Source: Paramacrobiotus metropolitanus (Eukaryota > Tardigrada > Eutardigrada > Parachela > Macrobiotidae). From it: DNA of 64,000 nt. How positions within the stretch are numbered: the first letter of the stretch is position 1; each line of letters begins with the position of its first letter. Below the pieces are notes generated by a model that was not told where the DNA came from, did no database searches, and was given only the letters and a program-made list of their open reading frames with translations. Both the position numbers and the translations under genes were made by a program. Shown piece after piece: positions 40,276-52,231 of the stretch. The DNA is taken from assembly GCF_019649055.1 (NCBI RefSeq), contig NW_026570240.1:868001-932000 (forward strand), written 5' to 3'.

Positions 40276-43200
40276 GTAAGCAATGAGATCTACGAACCTT
40301 GCTTTAAAGTTATTCAATTGAATTATCGTTCCCCCTTTGAACGGCGGGAATCTCGATGGTCGTTGCAGAAATGATTAAAAAAATCCAAATTAATTAGGAA
40401 CGCTCCCTCCAGAGTCCGGAGTCCAGAGAGTCTATCGCCAGATATAATTATAAAAGAGCCACATATAATTATAGAAGAGCTTTACCGTTTACGTAGATTC
40501 ATTTTTGTTTTGTATTTTAGGAGTGAAAATGCAGCAAGACCGCTGCGCTGTATGCTTCGAAGTTGCATCCGGTTTGAGTTGCGGAGTGTTGACGTGCGTA
40601 CCTTGCAAACTTTTCTTTCTAGCCAACTGGAAAAAAACGGTGCGTGGCAGAATAGATGTTTCATATCATTCTCTCGATAAAATACACCGTTCGTTATCGT
40701 TTAATTATTTTAGACTTTAGAATGTAAAAAAAGCGGTCGGTGTGCGGTCGAAAATGTTTCCCGCAAGACGTGCAGCAAATGTCGTTTGGAAAAATGTCGT
40801 GCAGTCGGCATGGATATTAGGAAATCCTCAAAGCATCCAGACCGCGCCCGGTTGGAAGCGGAGCTTTTAGAACTTCGCAACCACAGAACTCCTAATCCTT
40901 TCGCAAAGAAAGCTGTCAGAGCCGTTGTTCGAAACGCCCAAAGTGTGGATGACTTGGAAAAATTACTCGTTGCGGTGAAGAAGGAAAATTTTGAGGAAAC
41001 TGAATGTGTGCCGTTCGCGCATAAAGTTATCAAGGTATCTGTTTATCATTTTAAAAATGAATAGATTAGAACTTTGCGTGGTTGAATACTACTGAATTTG
41101 TTTTTTCAGTAAATTGTTAATGCTGTTTTACATTTAGGTTAACGAAAACGAAGTCTTGAGTCATGTTCTGACCGCACGGATATTTCGATGGAATCGCGTA
41201 ACAGCAAACAACGTCTCTTCTTCACACAAGTGCACGGTGGATACCGGTTCCGTTTGCATTAATCCTTACCATTATCGTAAAGCTGAAATGGCGGATCCGG
41301 TTGGGAGCGTCTGCGTTGTGACGGGTTGCAGCAATTACACAAAAAAAAATCCCAGCCCGGGATTTTTCCGTTTGCCGGACAGAACTACAGACGAAGAGCG
41401 CTATTTGCAGTTTTTCTCCCTGTGTGCTCGTCAAGATTTGGATAAGACGGGATTCACCAAACACCACCGCATTTGTGGAAAGCATTTTCTTGAGTCTGAT
41501 TTTAATACAATGTAAAATTAATTGCAAAATTAAAGAAACAACTTCTATGCCGGCTGCTGACATATATTTTTTTGCAGAGGAAAACGGCGGATGCTTAAGA
41601 AAACGGCGATGCCAACACAGTTTATGCCTAAGCCAATCAATATCGCTCCTTTGAGAAGAGATGTTGTCCGTTTGAGCTTTGAAGAAACCGAGGCAAAGAA
41701 AAGCTGGGATTTTGGAAGTTAATGTCTTCTGATAAATACCAACATGTTCCGGGCATGGAGTGGGTACGAGTGCGCTGCAATGATTCTGTCATCGTTTTCG
41801 GACGCGTTCGAATGCTATCGGAGGAAACGACTGAAGCCGTTGCGGACACACTAACTGTTAACAAGAGTCTCAAGGCCCTGCTGAAATTGGGAGATCATGT
41901 TGTTTCCACTGACGTAATGAATTGTTTAGCAGGGTCGGACGATGCAACGAGTACTTACGGTTTACAAAAGATCTGTGATTTAGACGCTGCAGTCATTGAC
42001 AACGGTTCACGTGATGTTGAAACGCAGTGCCGAAATGTGATCGCTGGCGCCAAACGAATTATAACACATCTCGAACAAGAACAGGATGCAACGTTTGTGG
42101 ACAGTGATAATGGATTTAACGACGATGAAGATGAACAGTGTCAACGTCAAAAGAAACTCTTATGCGTCTTTCGATTTGTTGCTGAATTAATGGAGCTCTC
42201 TATTACCAGATGCCGAAGAGCTATTCGACATTCTGATGCTCTTATACGATTTTGCGGCATGCTTAAAAGTATTTCGACAGCGGCATACAATTATTTTCGG
42301 AATTTTCTGTTTGGACTTCTTCCCCATATTAACCACCTACAAAACTGCGCTTCTGTAAATTCCTATTCGGAAGGTATTCAGGATGAAAATTTGGCCAAAT
42401 TGAAGAAAATCTCGGAATCCGTTGAAGATCGCCATTTGGATGTTGAACTTATCAGCGACCAAACATTCACCGACGAGAAACTGGAGTATCGCGGAGGAGA
42501 AATAATCGGGGTTGCAAAAAACCAGGAGGACGTTGTCGCTGCGAAACATGTTTTGCTCTTGATTATTCAAAGTTTCACTGGAAAAGTTCGTAAAGTCGTC
42601 GCATATTATTTTGTTAAAAATCTGAATGGGGCTGAGATGGCTGAAATTCTGGAAGCGGTCTTGAACTCAATATCAAAAAATACGAAATTCCGGGTTCTGG
42701 TGTGTTCGTCGGATAACGGAGCCGAAAACATGGGATGCCATTCGCGCTTTATAAGCGACAAGACGAAGTTTCCATGGACTTTTCCCCATCCTTGTGCTGA
42801 CGGAAGTATTGTATATGTATTATTGGACATCGTGCACTTACTCAAACGAATTTGGACGAACTGTATTCGGGAAAATAATTCGTTCGTTATAGAGGTAACT
42901 AAATCATTTCACCTGGTGTTCATGTAAATATCTGCCTATTAAAATTTAATTAATTTCTTTTTATTTTCAGGTTGGAACTCGTCGGGTAGACTTAACGCTA
43001 CTTTTGCAGATATACGAAATAGAACGCGGTTCCGTCATAAAAAACGCGCCGGATTTGACAGCTAAATTATTTTATCCGAACGGGTTTGAAAAAATGGATG
43101 TATCGAATGCGGAAAAAGTACGTGCATTATGTTTCTTTTTGTACCGATAACATTCTTATCTCGCAAATAGAATCGTACAGATTCAATAAGGACGTTACTT

Positions 43201-44822
43201 ACTTTTGAAAGCATATTTACGTACGTAACTTATTTTCAACCAGAAAACCGAATTAATTCATTTAGTACCGTACCGCACTTACTATTTATTTTAGATTTTT
43301 TGTTCTGACCGGACTTTGGGGACACTGCAGATGCTGCTGCGAGATCAGAACATCCACTCCTAAAAGAATTAGCCAATGTGCGCAGCGAAACTCGAGACCA
43401 GTGCGTAAAGTGCTTGGATGTACTCGTCTGGTTCATTCAGACTGTGCAAAGAATTGTCATGCCTCTTACTGTACTGAATCCTCGTCAAGCTGCTCGTCTA
43501 AAGCAGCCGCTTTACGAAGCTGTTACAAAGGGCAACATCGATCGCATTTTCTCTGTAAGTTAATTAAGATGAAACAAGGGATGTTCAGTTTTTATTTTTT
43601 GTTTTATTTAGGACATGAAAGTAGCATTGTCTGAGCTCCGTCCATCGACGAACGCCAGGAAATCGTTGCCCCGACCGACGTGGACTGGTCTGCACGTTAC
43701 CGTGTACGGCACAGAAGAAGTTGCCAGAAAGCTGTTGCACGCCGGTTTTGAGTTTGTTCTTCCCGGAAAAATGTCTAGTGATCCAATAGAGGTAATCTGC
43801 TAGAACATTATGAAGCTGATGTTCGAATTTATAACTAACATTTTGCAGAGAATATTTTCTGCGTTCAAATATGGTTCTGGAAAGGTAACAGTTGGGAAAG
43901 TGAAAGAAGAAGTTGCAAGGATGGAAACATTACAGCATCTGACGGGAACAACAAACGTCAGCCGCATGGGACGACAAAAGAGAAAAAATACCGGTCTGAC
44001 TTTTTCCACATCCCCATTGAAAAAGAAACGCCATATTGACCGGCCGCTGCGCACGAAAGTTTTCAGCTTTGAAGCAGATATCGGATACCTGCGTGCGTTA
44101 GGCGAGTTGTCTGCACATGTGCCGTCAGATATATTTTCCGGACTCCAAAAAATCGATCCTCGGCTCTGGAGCGCAGCGACAATTGCAGATCTTGTTACAG
44201 CAGATCCGTATACGATTTTCAGTTGCAGAAAAGGTAATATTTTCAGAGCATTTCAGTGTCTTAGCAAAATTTATTAGCCGGCTACTCATTATGTTTTGTA
44301 GATGTCGTAGGGACTGGCTTGACTGATGTTGGCGGATATATTGTTTCAAAAATGCAAAAGGGAAAGTTTCCGTGCTCTTCGTGCAAATCTGGTATCGGAA
44401 ATCTTCTGGGTGTTTGTTTTTCGGAAACCGGCGGGTTAGTTGAAGCACGATCTCGGGTTGAATTTGGTGGCTTAAGTTTACCTTCCCCGCAGTTGGGCAA
44501 ACTGCTGCATTATGCGCTTGGATTTTTTGAGCGTTTGCAAAAAATCAGCGAATTTTATAAAGGCGACAGCCATTTGGAAAGGGCACTCAAACTCATTCTC
44601 CTCTCGATGGATCTCCACGGCTTTCATCCTCTTAGTGATATTTGTGTATGTGAATCGACGAAGTATTTAGAGTATGAATGTCTAAAGCGGTTCTTTAACA
44701 CTGCGTTTAAAAATGATGTGATTGAGCGCCGAGCCGATGCTGTGAAGAAAAAGTATGGTGCTCGGAAGTCTGTACCGATGTCGACTGATCCTGGTAAATT
44801 GAAAAAATTAAAGCAGCTATAA
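40218..44822 (+). CDS. P-element-type transposase with nuclear-receptor, MH1 and THAP domains
   Basis: Exons: ...-40275, 40521-40639, 40714-41034, 41138-41511, 41578-42894 (with a frame change at about 41683-41722), 42971-43117, about 43295-43554 (frame change near 43308), 43612-43791, 43849-44233 and 44302-44822. Domains: nuclear-receptor finger 1 (CAVC...CVPCKLFF, from 40544) and finger 2 (C-x5-C-x9-C-x2-C...KCRAVGM, from 40723). An MH1 domain runs about 40897-41285, with ligands in TECVPF, HKCTV and VCINPYHY. The THAP domain follows (about 41286-41640; CVVTGC, FFRLPD, ICGKHF, AMPTQF). The RNase H-like transposase has candidate acidic residues at 42457-42459, 42712-42714, 42826-42828 and Glu in DPIE (43780-43791). 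The first in-frame ATG is at 40218, but the frame is open from 40017 and carries a truncated MH1-like piece, so the true 5' end is unknown. All other junctions are in phase. Confidence 0.85.
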
Positions 44823-45368
44823 GCCTATAGCAGTCACTGTTGACACTTCTTCCGTTTATTGCTAGGCTTACTTTTTTTTAAATTGTTAATTAATTTTAAC
44901 CAAAAAATATTTACTCAGATGTTTTAAGTGATAGATCAAAAGTTTTAATGGTACAGAAAAGCCGGAATATTATTGATTATAATCTCCGAAATACTGTGCT
45001 GTCAAAACAGAGGATAGCATAGACAGCTACACAAAAATTTGCAGGTAAATGTGGTATGTGCAGACAGGAAAATAAATACATTTTCGCATTTTAAATTTGA
45101 AAAAATATTATTTGCTAAAATTCCTGTCAATACGTCTACGCACTTAGCTTCACAGTCATAATTCCATACCTTAAACACACATGGCTGCGCGAGCGCGGGA
45201 CCGATACGTGCAGTAATAAATGTTAAGAAACGAGTCAGAAAATTAAACAAAATAATAATAATACAATTATTACGACGTATCTCGGCAAATGTTATAATTT
45301 GCAACTTCACTTCTATCCGTAAAACAAGGCTATCGGTATTGTGGTGTGCTCACTGCGCACTGTACACG

Positions 45369-45462
45369 GCGCTGCGTTGATACAAGCTACCGTGAACAGC
45401 TCCACCGTCAAGAATTTTATTGCGCAATCATGATGTGGTGCACTGGTAGTATGTTTGTACAC
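45369..45462 (-). repeat. Right terminal inverted repeat, 94 bp
   Basis: It is the exact reverse complement of 39747-39840. Outside it the plus strand continues with a short tandem, TTGGGAAC then TTGGGACC. Confidence 0.93.
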
Positions 45463-45954
45463 TTGGGAACTTGGGACCGAGCACTTGGAAGCTGAGCACC
45501 GGCACCGATGAGTCATAATTTTCAACCAAACCAAACAGAAACTAGCACAAGAGACCATTCTTATCTCCAGCTCGAACATTTGGTCAGGAGATCTCGTTCT
45601 GAAGTATCCTAATCTTTGGCATTTTGCGATGCTTTTTGAAGTTTGGTGAATTGCATTTTCTATATTTTAACGTTGACACATTACAATTATACAACTTGGA
45701 TTTGGTGCTAATTTTGCAGATTACATCACACTTTGAAACTCATGCAGGGATCTGTTTCTGTAGTCTGGTGATTGTTGTACGCTCTGCAGGTTCAATACAA
45801 CTCTTGCAACTTTGCTTATCATTATGTTCACCGATTACCTAGGCGAATAATGGTTTCGTAGCGAGTGCTCTACAGCTGTGTACTGACCAGTGAATTTATT
45901 GCTTATTCTCCAATTGTTTGAACTGGCTGATTGAAATACCTGGCTACGATTGGC
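45463..45954. promoter_or_regulatory. Spacer between transposon and caspase start
   Basis: About 490 bp that must include the caspase promoter and 5' UTR unless an upstream exon lies elsewhere. The transposon therefore sits within normal promoter distance. No TATA box was identified. Confidence 0.4.
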
Positions 45955-48485
45955 ATGGAGTATGATGATGGGATCATCGAGCCGGATGCTGGCACACCAC
46001 AGATCTCCCAATCAGGCAGTGGTGATGGACGGTCTGTCACACAGACCAGATACCCGTGGGAAAAAGCCTCCAGTAGCTCCGCTCAAAACGAAAACGATAA
46101 CAGGACCACGAACTTACAGGATCGCTACGGGGATGGCGTTGATCCAGTTAATTGGTTAGCGAAGCTGACTGTGATGCTTGCCAATGATAATTGCTCGCGT
46201 ACGGGAGTCTCTGAAGAGTTGCGTGGAATCTTGAAGGACGAAATTGTCGTCAAATCTCTTAATTTTCCACAGAAATTTCTTCAGCGCCTTGCAGATCTGA
46301 AAGTGATTTCTGAAGACTTTCATGGCGAATTGCAGGTACAGTTGACACATAGCGCTTCGTGTATTTGCTTATTTCTGCTTTGCTTTTTCTTGCTTTTTTT
46401 TAGATTTTTACTGTGTAGTTTCTTTGATTTGATTGTACTAAATTTGCTGTCAACGTTATCTTATGGATGCTTTATTAGTATATTTTTATCAGTACTAGTA
46501 CCTAAGGTTTTTGTTCAGGAAATTTTGCTAATCGTCTTATTCGGATTGCTTGTTCCATTCTCGCATCTTATACTTGTATTTTCTGATTTTTAAAATTGGT
46601 TCTCCTTAAAATAGTGGTGAGGGGAAGTAAACGGTAGACTAGCATGTTGGCAACGGCGATGCACATCATTACAGCTACAATATTATATTTATTTACAAAA
46701 TTAACAGTTAGCTATAATGAGTGGCGTTTCGTGCCGTGCAGTGTGAAAACTGGTGATCAGATATGATGTCATTTTTCGTAGTTAATGGAAGCCAACTCAG
46801 ATTCTCTTCGGGAGGCTTTTTGGAACTACTTGATTCGCAGGGATTTGATGCCAGTGTTGAACTTCACTAAAGCTTTGTATGAAGACGAAAAATACGAACC
46901 CGTTGTGAGGATTGTGGACTTCATAAGGAAACGCAAGCTGCTTGATGGGCCTGCTAAACCGACTCCTCGATCATCTGGTATTATTATTCATTAATCCTAT
47001 GTATTTCCATTTATGAGGCAGTTTCTCACAGTCAACTGTTTTATGTTTGAAATGGTATTTTGCATCAGTGGAAGATTGCAGTGAACGTATTTAAGGGAAA
47101 CATGATGCAAATCTTTGATTTTGTAGAAGAAAGCGTGTGGGTGACCGACGGTGCGGACGTCCAGGTTCGACCGGGAAAATACCAAGGTGGATCTCGGGTG
47201 TACCGTATGGCGTCAAATCCGCGAGGTCATGTGTTGATAATCAACAATGAGAACTTCGAAAAGAGTGGTGTTTTTACGGATCGCCTTGGTACTCATGTTG
47301 ATGGGGCCAAACTGGCGCGTCTGTTTGAGCGACTTTCCTTTAAACTGTACCAGGGAAGGCAGTTCCGGGACTTGACAAGAAAGGTACGTTCTACTTGTTC
47401 GATCGTTTTTGTTAATGTTCAAGCAGTACCAGACTCTTTGTCATAACAAGCGGTCTTAACTGTCTAGCCTTCCGTGTTTGTAATTAGAAAATGGCGGAAC
47501 TGGTCAGCGATTTCGCTCTTTATGAAGACCATCAGAACGTGGACGCAAGTGTCGTTTGCATACTCTCTCACGGAGATGAAAAAGGTATCATGGGTATCGA
47601 TGGAGAACCGATTACCGATGCCCAGATACGGTCCTATTTCACCGCTGACAATTGTCCGCATCTAGCTACAAAGCCGAAAATCTTTTTGTTTGTGGCTTGT
47701 CGAGGATGTGAGTAGTCTAATTTGCGGTATTAGCATTGAAAACTGTTGATATGCTTAAAATTTTTGCAGCGTTCATCGATAATGGGCAAGCTGTGCAGGC
47801 CTCACTTCGGCACGGCATTAGAAGTGCCGGAATGGAGCTTAGATCTAACATCGATGTGAGGGCCGACGGTGTAACCGGTAGCGGCACGGATTTCCATATT
47901 TCTTCTGAAGTTAAGGTTGGCAACGATCTTGTCCCTGTTATGGAACTGCGCCACCAGCCACCCACCTCCAAAAATAAAATTCCCAATAACGTGGACTTCA
48001 TAAGTGTATATGCAACTGTTCCGGGTAAGATTGTGTCGAAACCTTGAGCTTCCTTCAGGACTTCATAACGCCTCAGGACTTCCTTTATTAGCTCACTGAA
48101 TGAAAGATACGTTTATTTTCTTAGGGTATCGATCTCTGCGCGACATTGACAAAGGCACCTGGTTCGTCCAGGATTTTGTTAATGTTATCTCGGAAGAAGC
48201 TTATCTGAATGACTTCGCGACAATGGTTTGCGAGGTATGCATCACTTTACATCGCCGTTAAATCAGTCTTAGCTTGAAAGCATCGTTTGATTAAGTTCAG
48301 TTCTTGTAAAACCGCATGCAGGCAGCGGTTCCACAAATTGATAAAACGTTTTTGTCTTAACGTGTTTTTATTTTGAGCAGGTAAATAATCGTCTCAGCGA
48401 ACGCGTAACGAGAGATGGTGAAAAGCAGTCATTGATGGTTTCCACTACACTCCGTCGCAACTTGTTTTTTAATCCTGGATTCTGA
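45955..48485 (+). CDS. Initiator-type caspase with DED-like prodomain
   Basis: This cysteine protease of the apoptotic caspase family has seven exons: 45955-46335, 46782-46977, 47127-47383, 47488-47707, 47770-48024, 48125-48234 and 48381-48485. They are in phase throughout and give 507 aa. The roughly 230-residue prodomain includes a death-effector-like fold spread over exons 1 and 2 (SEELRGILKDEI, FLQRLADLKVISEDF, then LIRRDLM matching the RxDL motif). Catalytic domain: RGHVLIINNENF, VDGAKLARLFERLSF, His306 in SHGDEKG, Cys349 in VACRG, then the small-subunit block VDFISVYATVPGYRSLRD with GTWFVQDF. The active-site pentapeptide has Val where the family normally has Gln; the catalytic Cys and following Arg-Gly are intact. 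It is presumably a caspase-8/Dredd-type initiator, but this rests on the modest DED match. Confidence 0.92.
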
Positions 48486-49407
48486 CGGTGTGATGTTATA
48501 ACTTGACAGTGTTATAAATGTAATTCGGGAGCTGTTATTTTACAGCTCTGGGCCTTGTCTTTTTAAAGCTTTATAATGTGATGGCGAAAAGTGAATTTTG
48601 GATTGCATTACTTGAATGTTTAAGTTCTGCATGCTAATTGTTTCTTGATGCTTTTGCATAATCTAAGTGTTTGGTTTTCGCACGTTTGCTTGTATAATAA
48701 AAACTTGTAATCCACTGTGCCGGATGAGTTCATTACATGTTCAGATTTAGGACCAGAGAGCTATCCCGCTCAAGGTTTTGTGAACACATGAAAGCACACT
48801 ACTGGGTAGACGAGGTAACAGTCGACGAAGCAGAGTGCAGACTGCTTACAACTGCAAAGTCGAATCCCAGTTTTTTCCCGCGCTACAAAAAGGTTGTACT
48901 GAAAAACAGTGTACCATGATTAATATCGAAACATGTCAGGTAAACCTTGGTTTTGTGTTCTGATGGTCTGTACTGACCTCCGAGCGTAAAATTTATTATA
49001 AATGACTCAATGAGCAAGATATCCATTACCGTTAGCGCAAATTCGTTCGATTGCATCGCGCACAGTGCAATATTTTTTTAGTAATAGTTCGACAACTGGC
49101 AGCCCAGTTTCTTGTTGGTGTAGCGGAAACTTGAAAGGTCATGCTTATGAGAAGGTTTTCGCTGCCGTAGTTACACAGAACATGGACAATTAACTTCACG
49201 CTTTAGTTACTAGTACCACTGCATATGTGTTCACTAACTTGTAAGTACGTACCTAAGCTGACCTTTCCGATGATACAAACCGGATGACCCTTTCGACTGA
49301 ACGCCGGTCATCAATTTAGAACCATCGGTATATTCGCTCACATAAGTTGTATCACGCTTTAATTAGTTCGGTATGCATTCCACATTTAAGGCATTATCAC
49401 TGCTGGA
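48486..49407. other. Intergenic, caspase to next gene
   Basis: It contains the caspase 3' UTR with AATAAA at 48696-48701 and about 700 bp without supported coding sequence. A 60-codon frame at 48737-48919 has no domain and no splice partners. Confidence 0.45.
48696..48701 (+). terminator. Polyadenylation signal of the caspase gene
   Basis: AATAAA about 210 bp after the stop codon, within an A-rich context and followed by TG-rich sequence. Confidence 0.5.
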
Positions 49408-50575
49408 ATGACCGCTGACATACCGGTTTCCGGTGAAACTGATCGCTTATCGCGAATTCAGAATTTGTTCCAGGATACCGCTGCTCCGCGTCCCACTTCG
49501 ACATACTCCGACAAGGTCAAAGTGGGAAACTGGTACGAAGACCAAATTCAGCGACAATATCGAGGCGATGTGAGAATGGAAGATAATAACTGTCTCTTCA
49601 TTATCTACATTGTGCAAATGCTTTCTGCAGTTATTATCAAACATTCAACCATTGTCTTACGATTGGGACATTTCGGGAAAAGTAGGGAGCTGTGATGACC
49701 ACGTCCGCAAAAACGAATACCAGGAAAAGGTTATGATTGCGCGCATATATGCCAGACATTTTGAACGGAAGCGCTACATTTTTCTTTGAACCGATTTCTT
49801 TTATTTAAAGTGTTATGTATTGGCAGATGCTTGGAGATGTGCAGCATCTTGGCGTACCCCCGAATATATGCGAAGTGAAGCCGGATACCTGTTTTCCAGA
49901 AGATGGTAAAGGTTTGGAGGCACCGCAACCACGACGACTGCATGCACCGTACAATGAGCTCGATGTGAGAAAAAGCAGTTGTTAAATCCGGTATTTATAC
50001 TACTGCTATCAATCGTTCTAAAACAATGAGCCAAGGAGCCTTCTTTTGCTGCTTAATTTTTTCTCGTTTGTCCAGGACCCCCGCTGGAACTGGGTGTTTG
50101 ATAAAAATGATGAGGATAATAGTAATGGTATGAAGACAAATTTTGGCAATCGCGCCAACCATCCGATATACGAAGGATCTGAGCCGGCATTCAAAATCCC
50201 TCCTGTATGCCAACACAAGAGAGGTCATGCCACGCATTTCATTCAGCTCGTTGTAAACCATGCTAATATAATTACTTCCTCTTCTTGTAATTAGTTGATT
50301 TTTTGATAGATTTTTTCCCGGTGAATATTAACTGGGGACTGGGATTTGATTACCGCAAAAAGGTGGCCGAGGAAAACAATACGGACAAAAATCGCTGGAT
50401 AACGACTTACCGATTGGCATATTGGCCAGTACCTCTTCAGCCATATCCATATGTAGATCCGCCTTGTTTGCCGCGACAGAAGCCCTTGGTCTTTTACCGT
50501 CGACCCGAACTTGGGAACAAGGCGGACGTCCCCATAAGTCCAGCTTTGCAACGACGACCTCCCAGGGGTCAATAA
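49408..50575 (+). CDS. Unrecognised Trp/Pro/Tyr-rich protein, four exons
   Basis: Exons 49408-49569, 49827-49964 and 50076-50204 join in phase 0, each with good GT-AG signals. A last exon from about 50312 to 50575 follows. The last join is uncertain: after donor 50204 the acceptor at 50311 leads into a stop, whereas a weaker donor after 50219 restores the frame, as would one base more in the T6 run at 50313-50318. The product is about 230 aa, with no signal peptide or membrane segment. It has KVKVGNWYEDQIQRQ near the N-terminus, DPRWNWVFDKND in the middle, and a Pro/Tyr-rich end (TTYRLAYWPVPLQPYPY). The GNWYE and TTYRLAYWP character recalls ciliary microtubule inner proteins of the CFAP107 kind, but I would not assign it on that. 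Confidence 0.65.
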
Positions 50576-52231
50576 GGTCTAAAAAAAAGCATCTGTCATT
50601 AATGAGGTAGAATTCAGTGTGATCTACGCCTTGTACTACGTATATATAAGAAGTAAATGAACTGAACGGCGGAATAATGTTCTAAAACAGTATGGCGTAG
50701 TGACCGTACAAACGTTTATGGCATCGTTTTTAGTACTACCGCAGTACCGCTATATATCAGCAATAATTTTTGTGTCGGATTACGCAGTGACTTGTTACTG
50801 AATTGATCTAATATTACTTTTGTTAACAACACGAGCCTGTTATGTATATACTTGTGCTCACTTGATTAATTAACTTAATCTTGATCGTAATAAATTTAAT
50901 AACAACGCCGTCAAATCCCAAAGACTTTTAGTGTTTTTGACATGTCGGTTAAGACTGAATAATTCCGACGTTAGCACCCCACTGCGTTTTGGGCGGATAT
51001 CACCTGAGAAAATAGATTGCTGTCATGCTATTTATGTCCATTCACAGTGAGAGAATCGCACTCTAGATTTGACACAAGTTTGAAGCAAGACTGACTGGAA
51101 TGGGGCAGATAGCGTTGCCGCATTAATTTTAGAGACCACATTATTTTATGTCGTTACGTTTCCTAACTTATCTACTCATAAAATATGATACTTTGTTTTT
51201 TATAAATATCTTCCAATATATTCTGCTGTTGCATTTCCGTCAAAGATATACATAAAAACTAATTAGATATTTTAATTACAAACTCAAAAGTAACTTCAAA
51301 TCTGCAACCTCGTTAAACGTGCCAAGAAAAATCGTAGCAACTTGTATTAAGGTTTTTATAATAACGGTTTCGATATCTGGCTAAAATATCTGGATATTTT
51401 CAGTAAGTAAAATTCGCATTGAGAGTGTGGCAATCAGTTTTTGAAACCTTTCTGTATCTGGATAATTGTTTGGCACCCGGCGCATTTCCTGAGCACCGGA
51501 AACGCATTTAAACACATGCACAACTGGCTTTACACTTAACGAAGTCAAAAGGCGAGTGAATAGTCGCTGCTGGCATAGCGTGCATTAGCTCTACTGAAGC
51601 GATGGCTTTAAGAATTCCTTCCTTTTGCACATATATACAGCCGTTCGAGCAGTTTAACCATCAATCACCCGCGGATCATTCGTTTGCCAAACAGATGCTG
51701 TTACTCTTTGTGCTTGTTTAGTTATTAGCTCGCTCTAATCTGCTGGCATGGAGACTGCATGAGCCACACATGCCGAAGACGACGTCGTCGATGTTATTAC
51801 TGGATCCAGAAGTCTGCGAATCCACATGAAGATGGCCGCGGTGCACATTATTGACACGTAGCTTATATTTGGAACGGTGTCTAGGTCTTATTTCTTAACA
51901 AGTCGTTCAACTGCCAGCCGCGCTCCATACTGTACAACGCGCGTTACAGTTTCTTACATTTTAAAATTGGCTGTTTTGGCTTTGCATCTTTGCATATTTC
52001 GGTTCTTATACTGCCTGCACGGTCCAACCTGATCAATGATGAGACGCATTTTGACAGCTGCGCCGCGCGATCATTCAAGATCTGCTCCAAACCGGTAGCA
52101 CTGGAATCGCGGTTATAGTATACTGCGCCAGATCTACTTTCTGTGCTTAAACAGCTGCAAAGAACGTAGTGCACACTGGAACGCACGTATCCGGCTCGTC
52201 TAGAAGAGGAGGAGTTGTAAAAAAATCAATA
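50576..52231. other. Intergenic upstream of PLOD
   Basis: About 1.65 kb without a supported gene. It is AT-rich in 50600-51400. It must contain the PLOD promoter; a TATATA string near 51632 is too far from the start codon to call without transcript data. Confidence 0.4.

Larger units (their letters stand above)
39747..45462 (+). mobile_element. P-element-like DNA transposon with 94-bp TIRs
   Basis: This 5716-bp element is bounded by perfect 94-bp terminal inverted repeats starting GTGTACAAAC. It encodes one spliced gene in the plus direction whose C-terminal two-thirds is a THAP/P-element transposase. Flanks share TTGGGA immediately outside both ends (39740-39745 and 45463-45468); the 8-bp duplication expected for P elements is not exact. 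Perfect TIRs point to a young copy. It lies about 490 bp upstream of the caspase start codon, and its left edge carries the LTR retroelement insertion. Confidence 0.88.

Noticed and set aside
45313-45579. 88-codon minus-strand frame at the right edge of the DNA transposon
   Set aside because: It is a translation of the right TIR; the same peptide arises from the left TIR.
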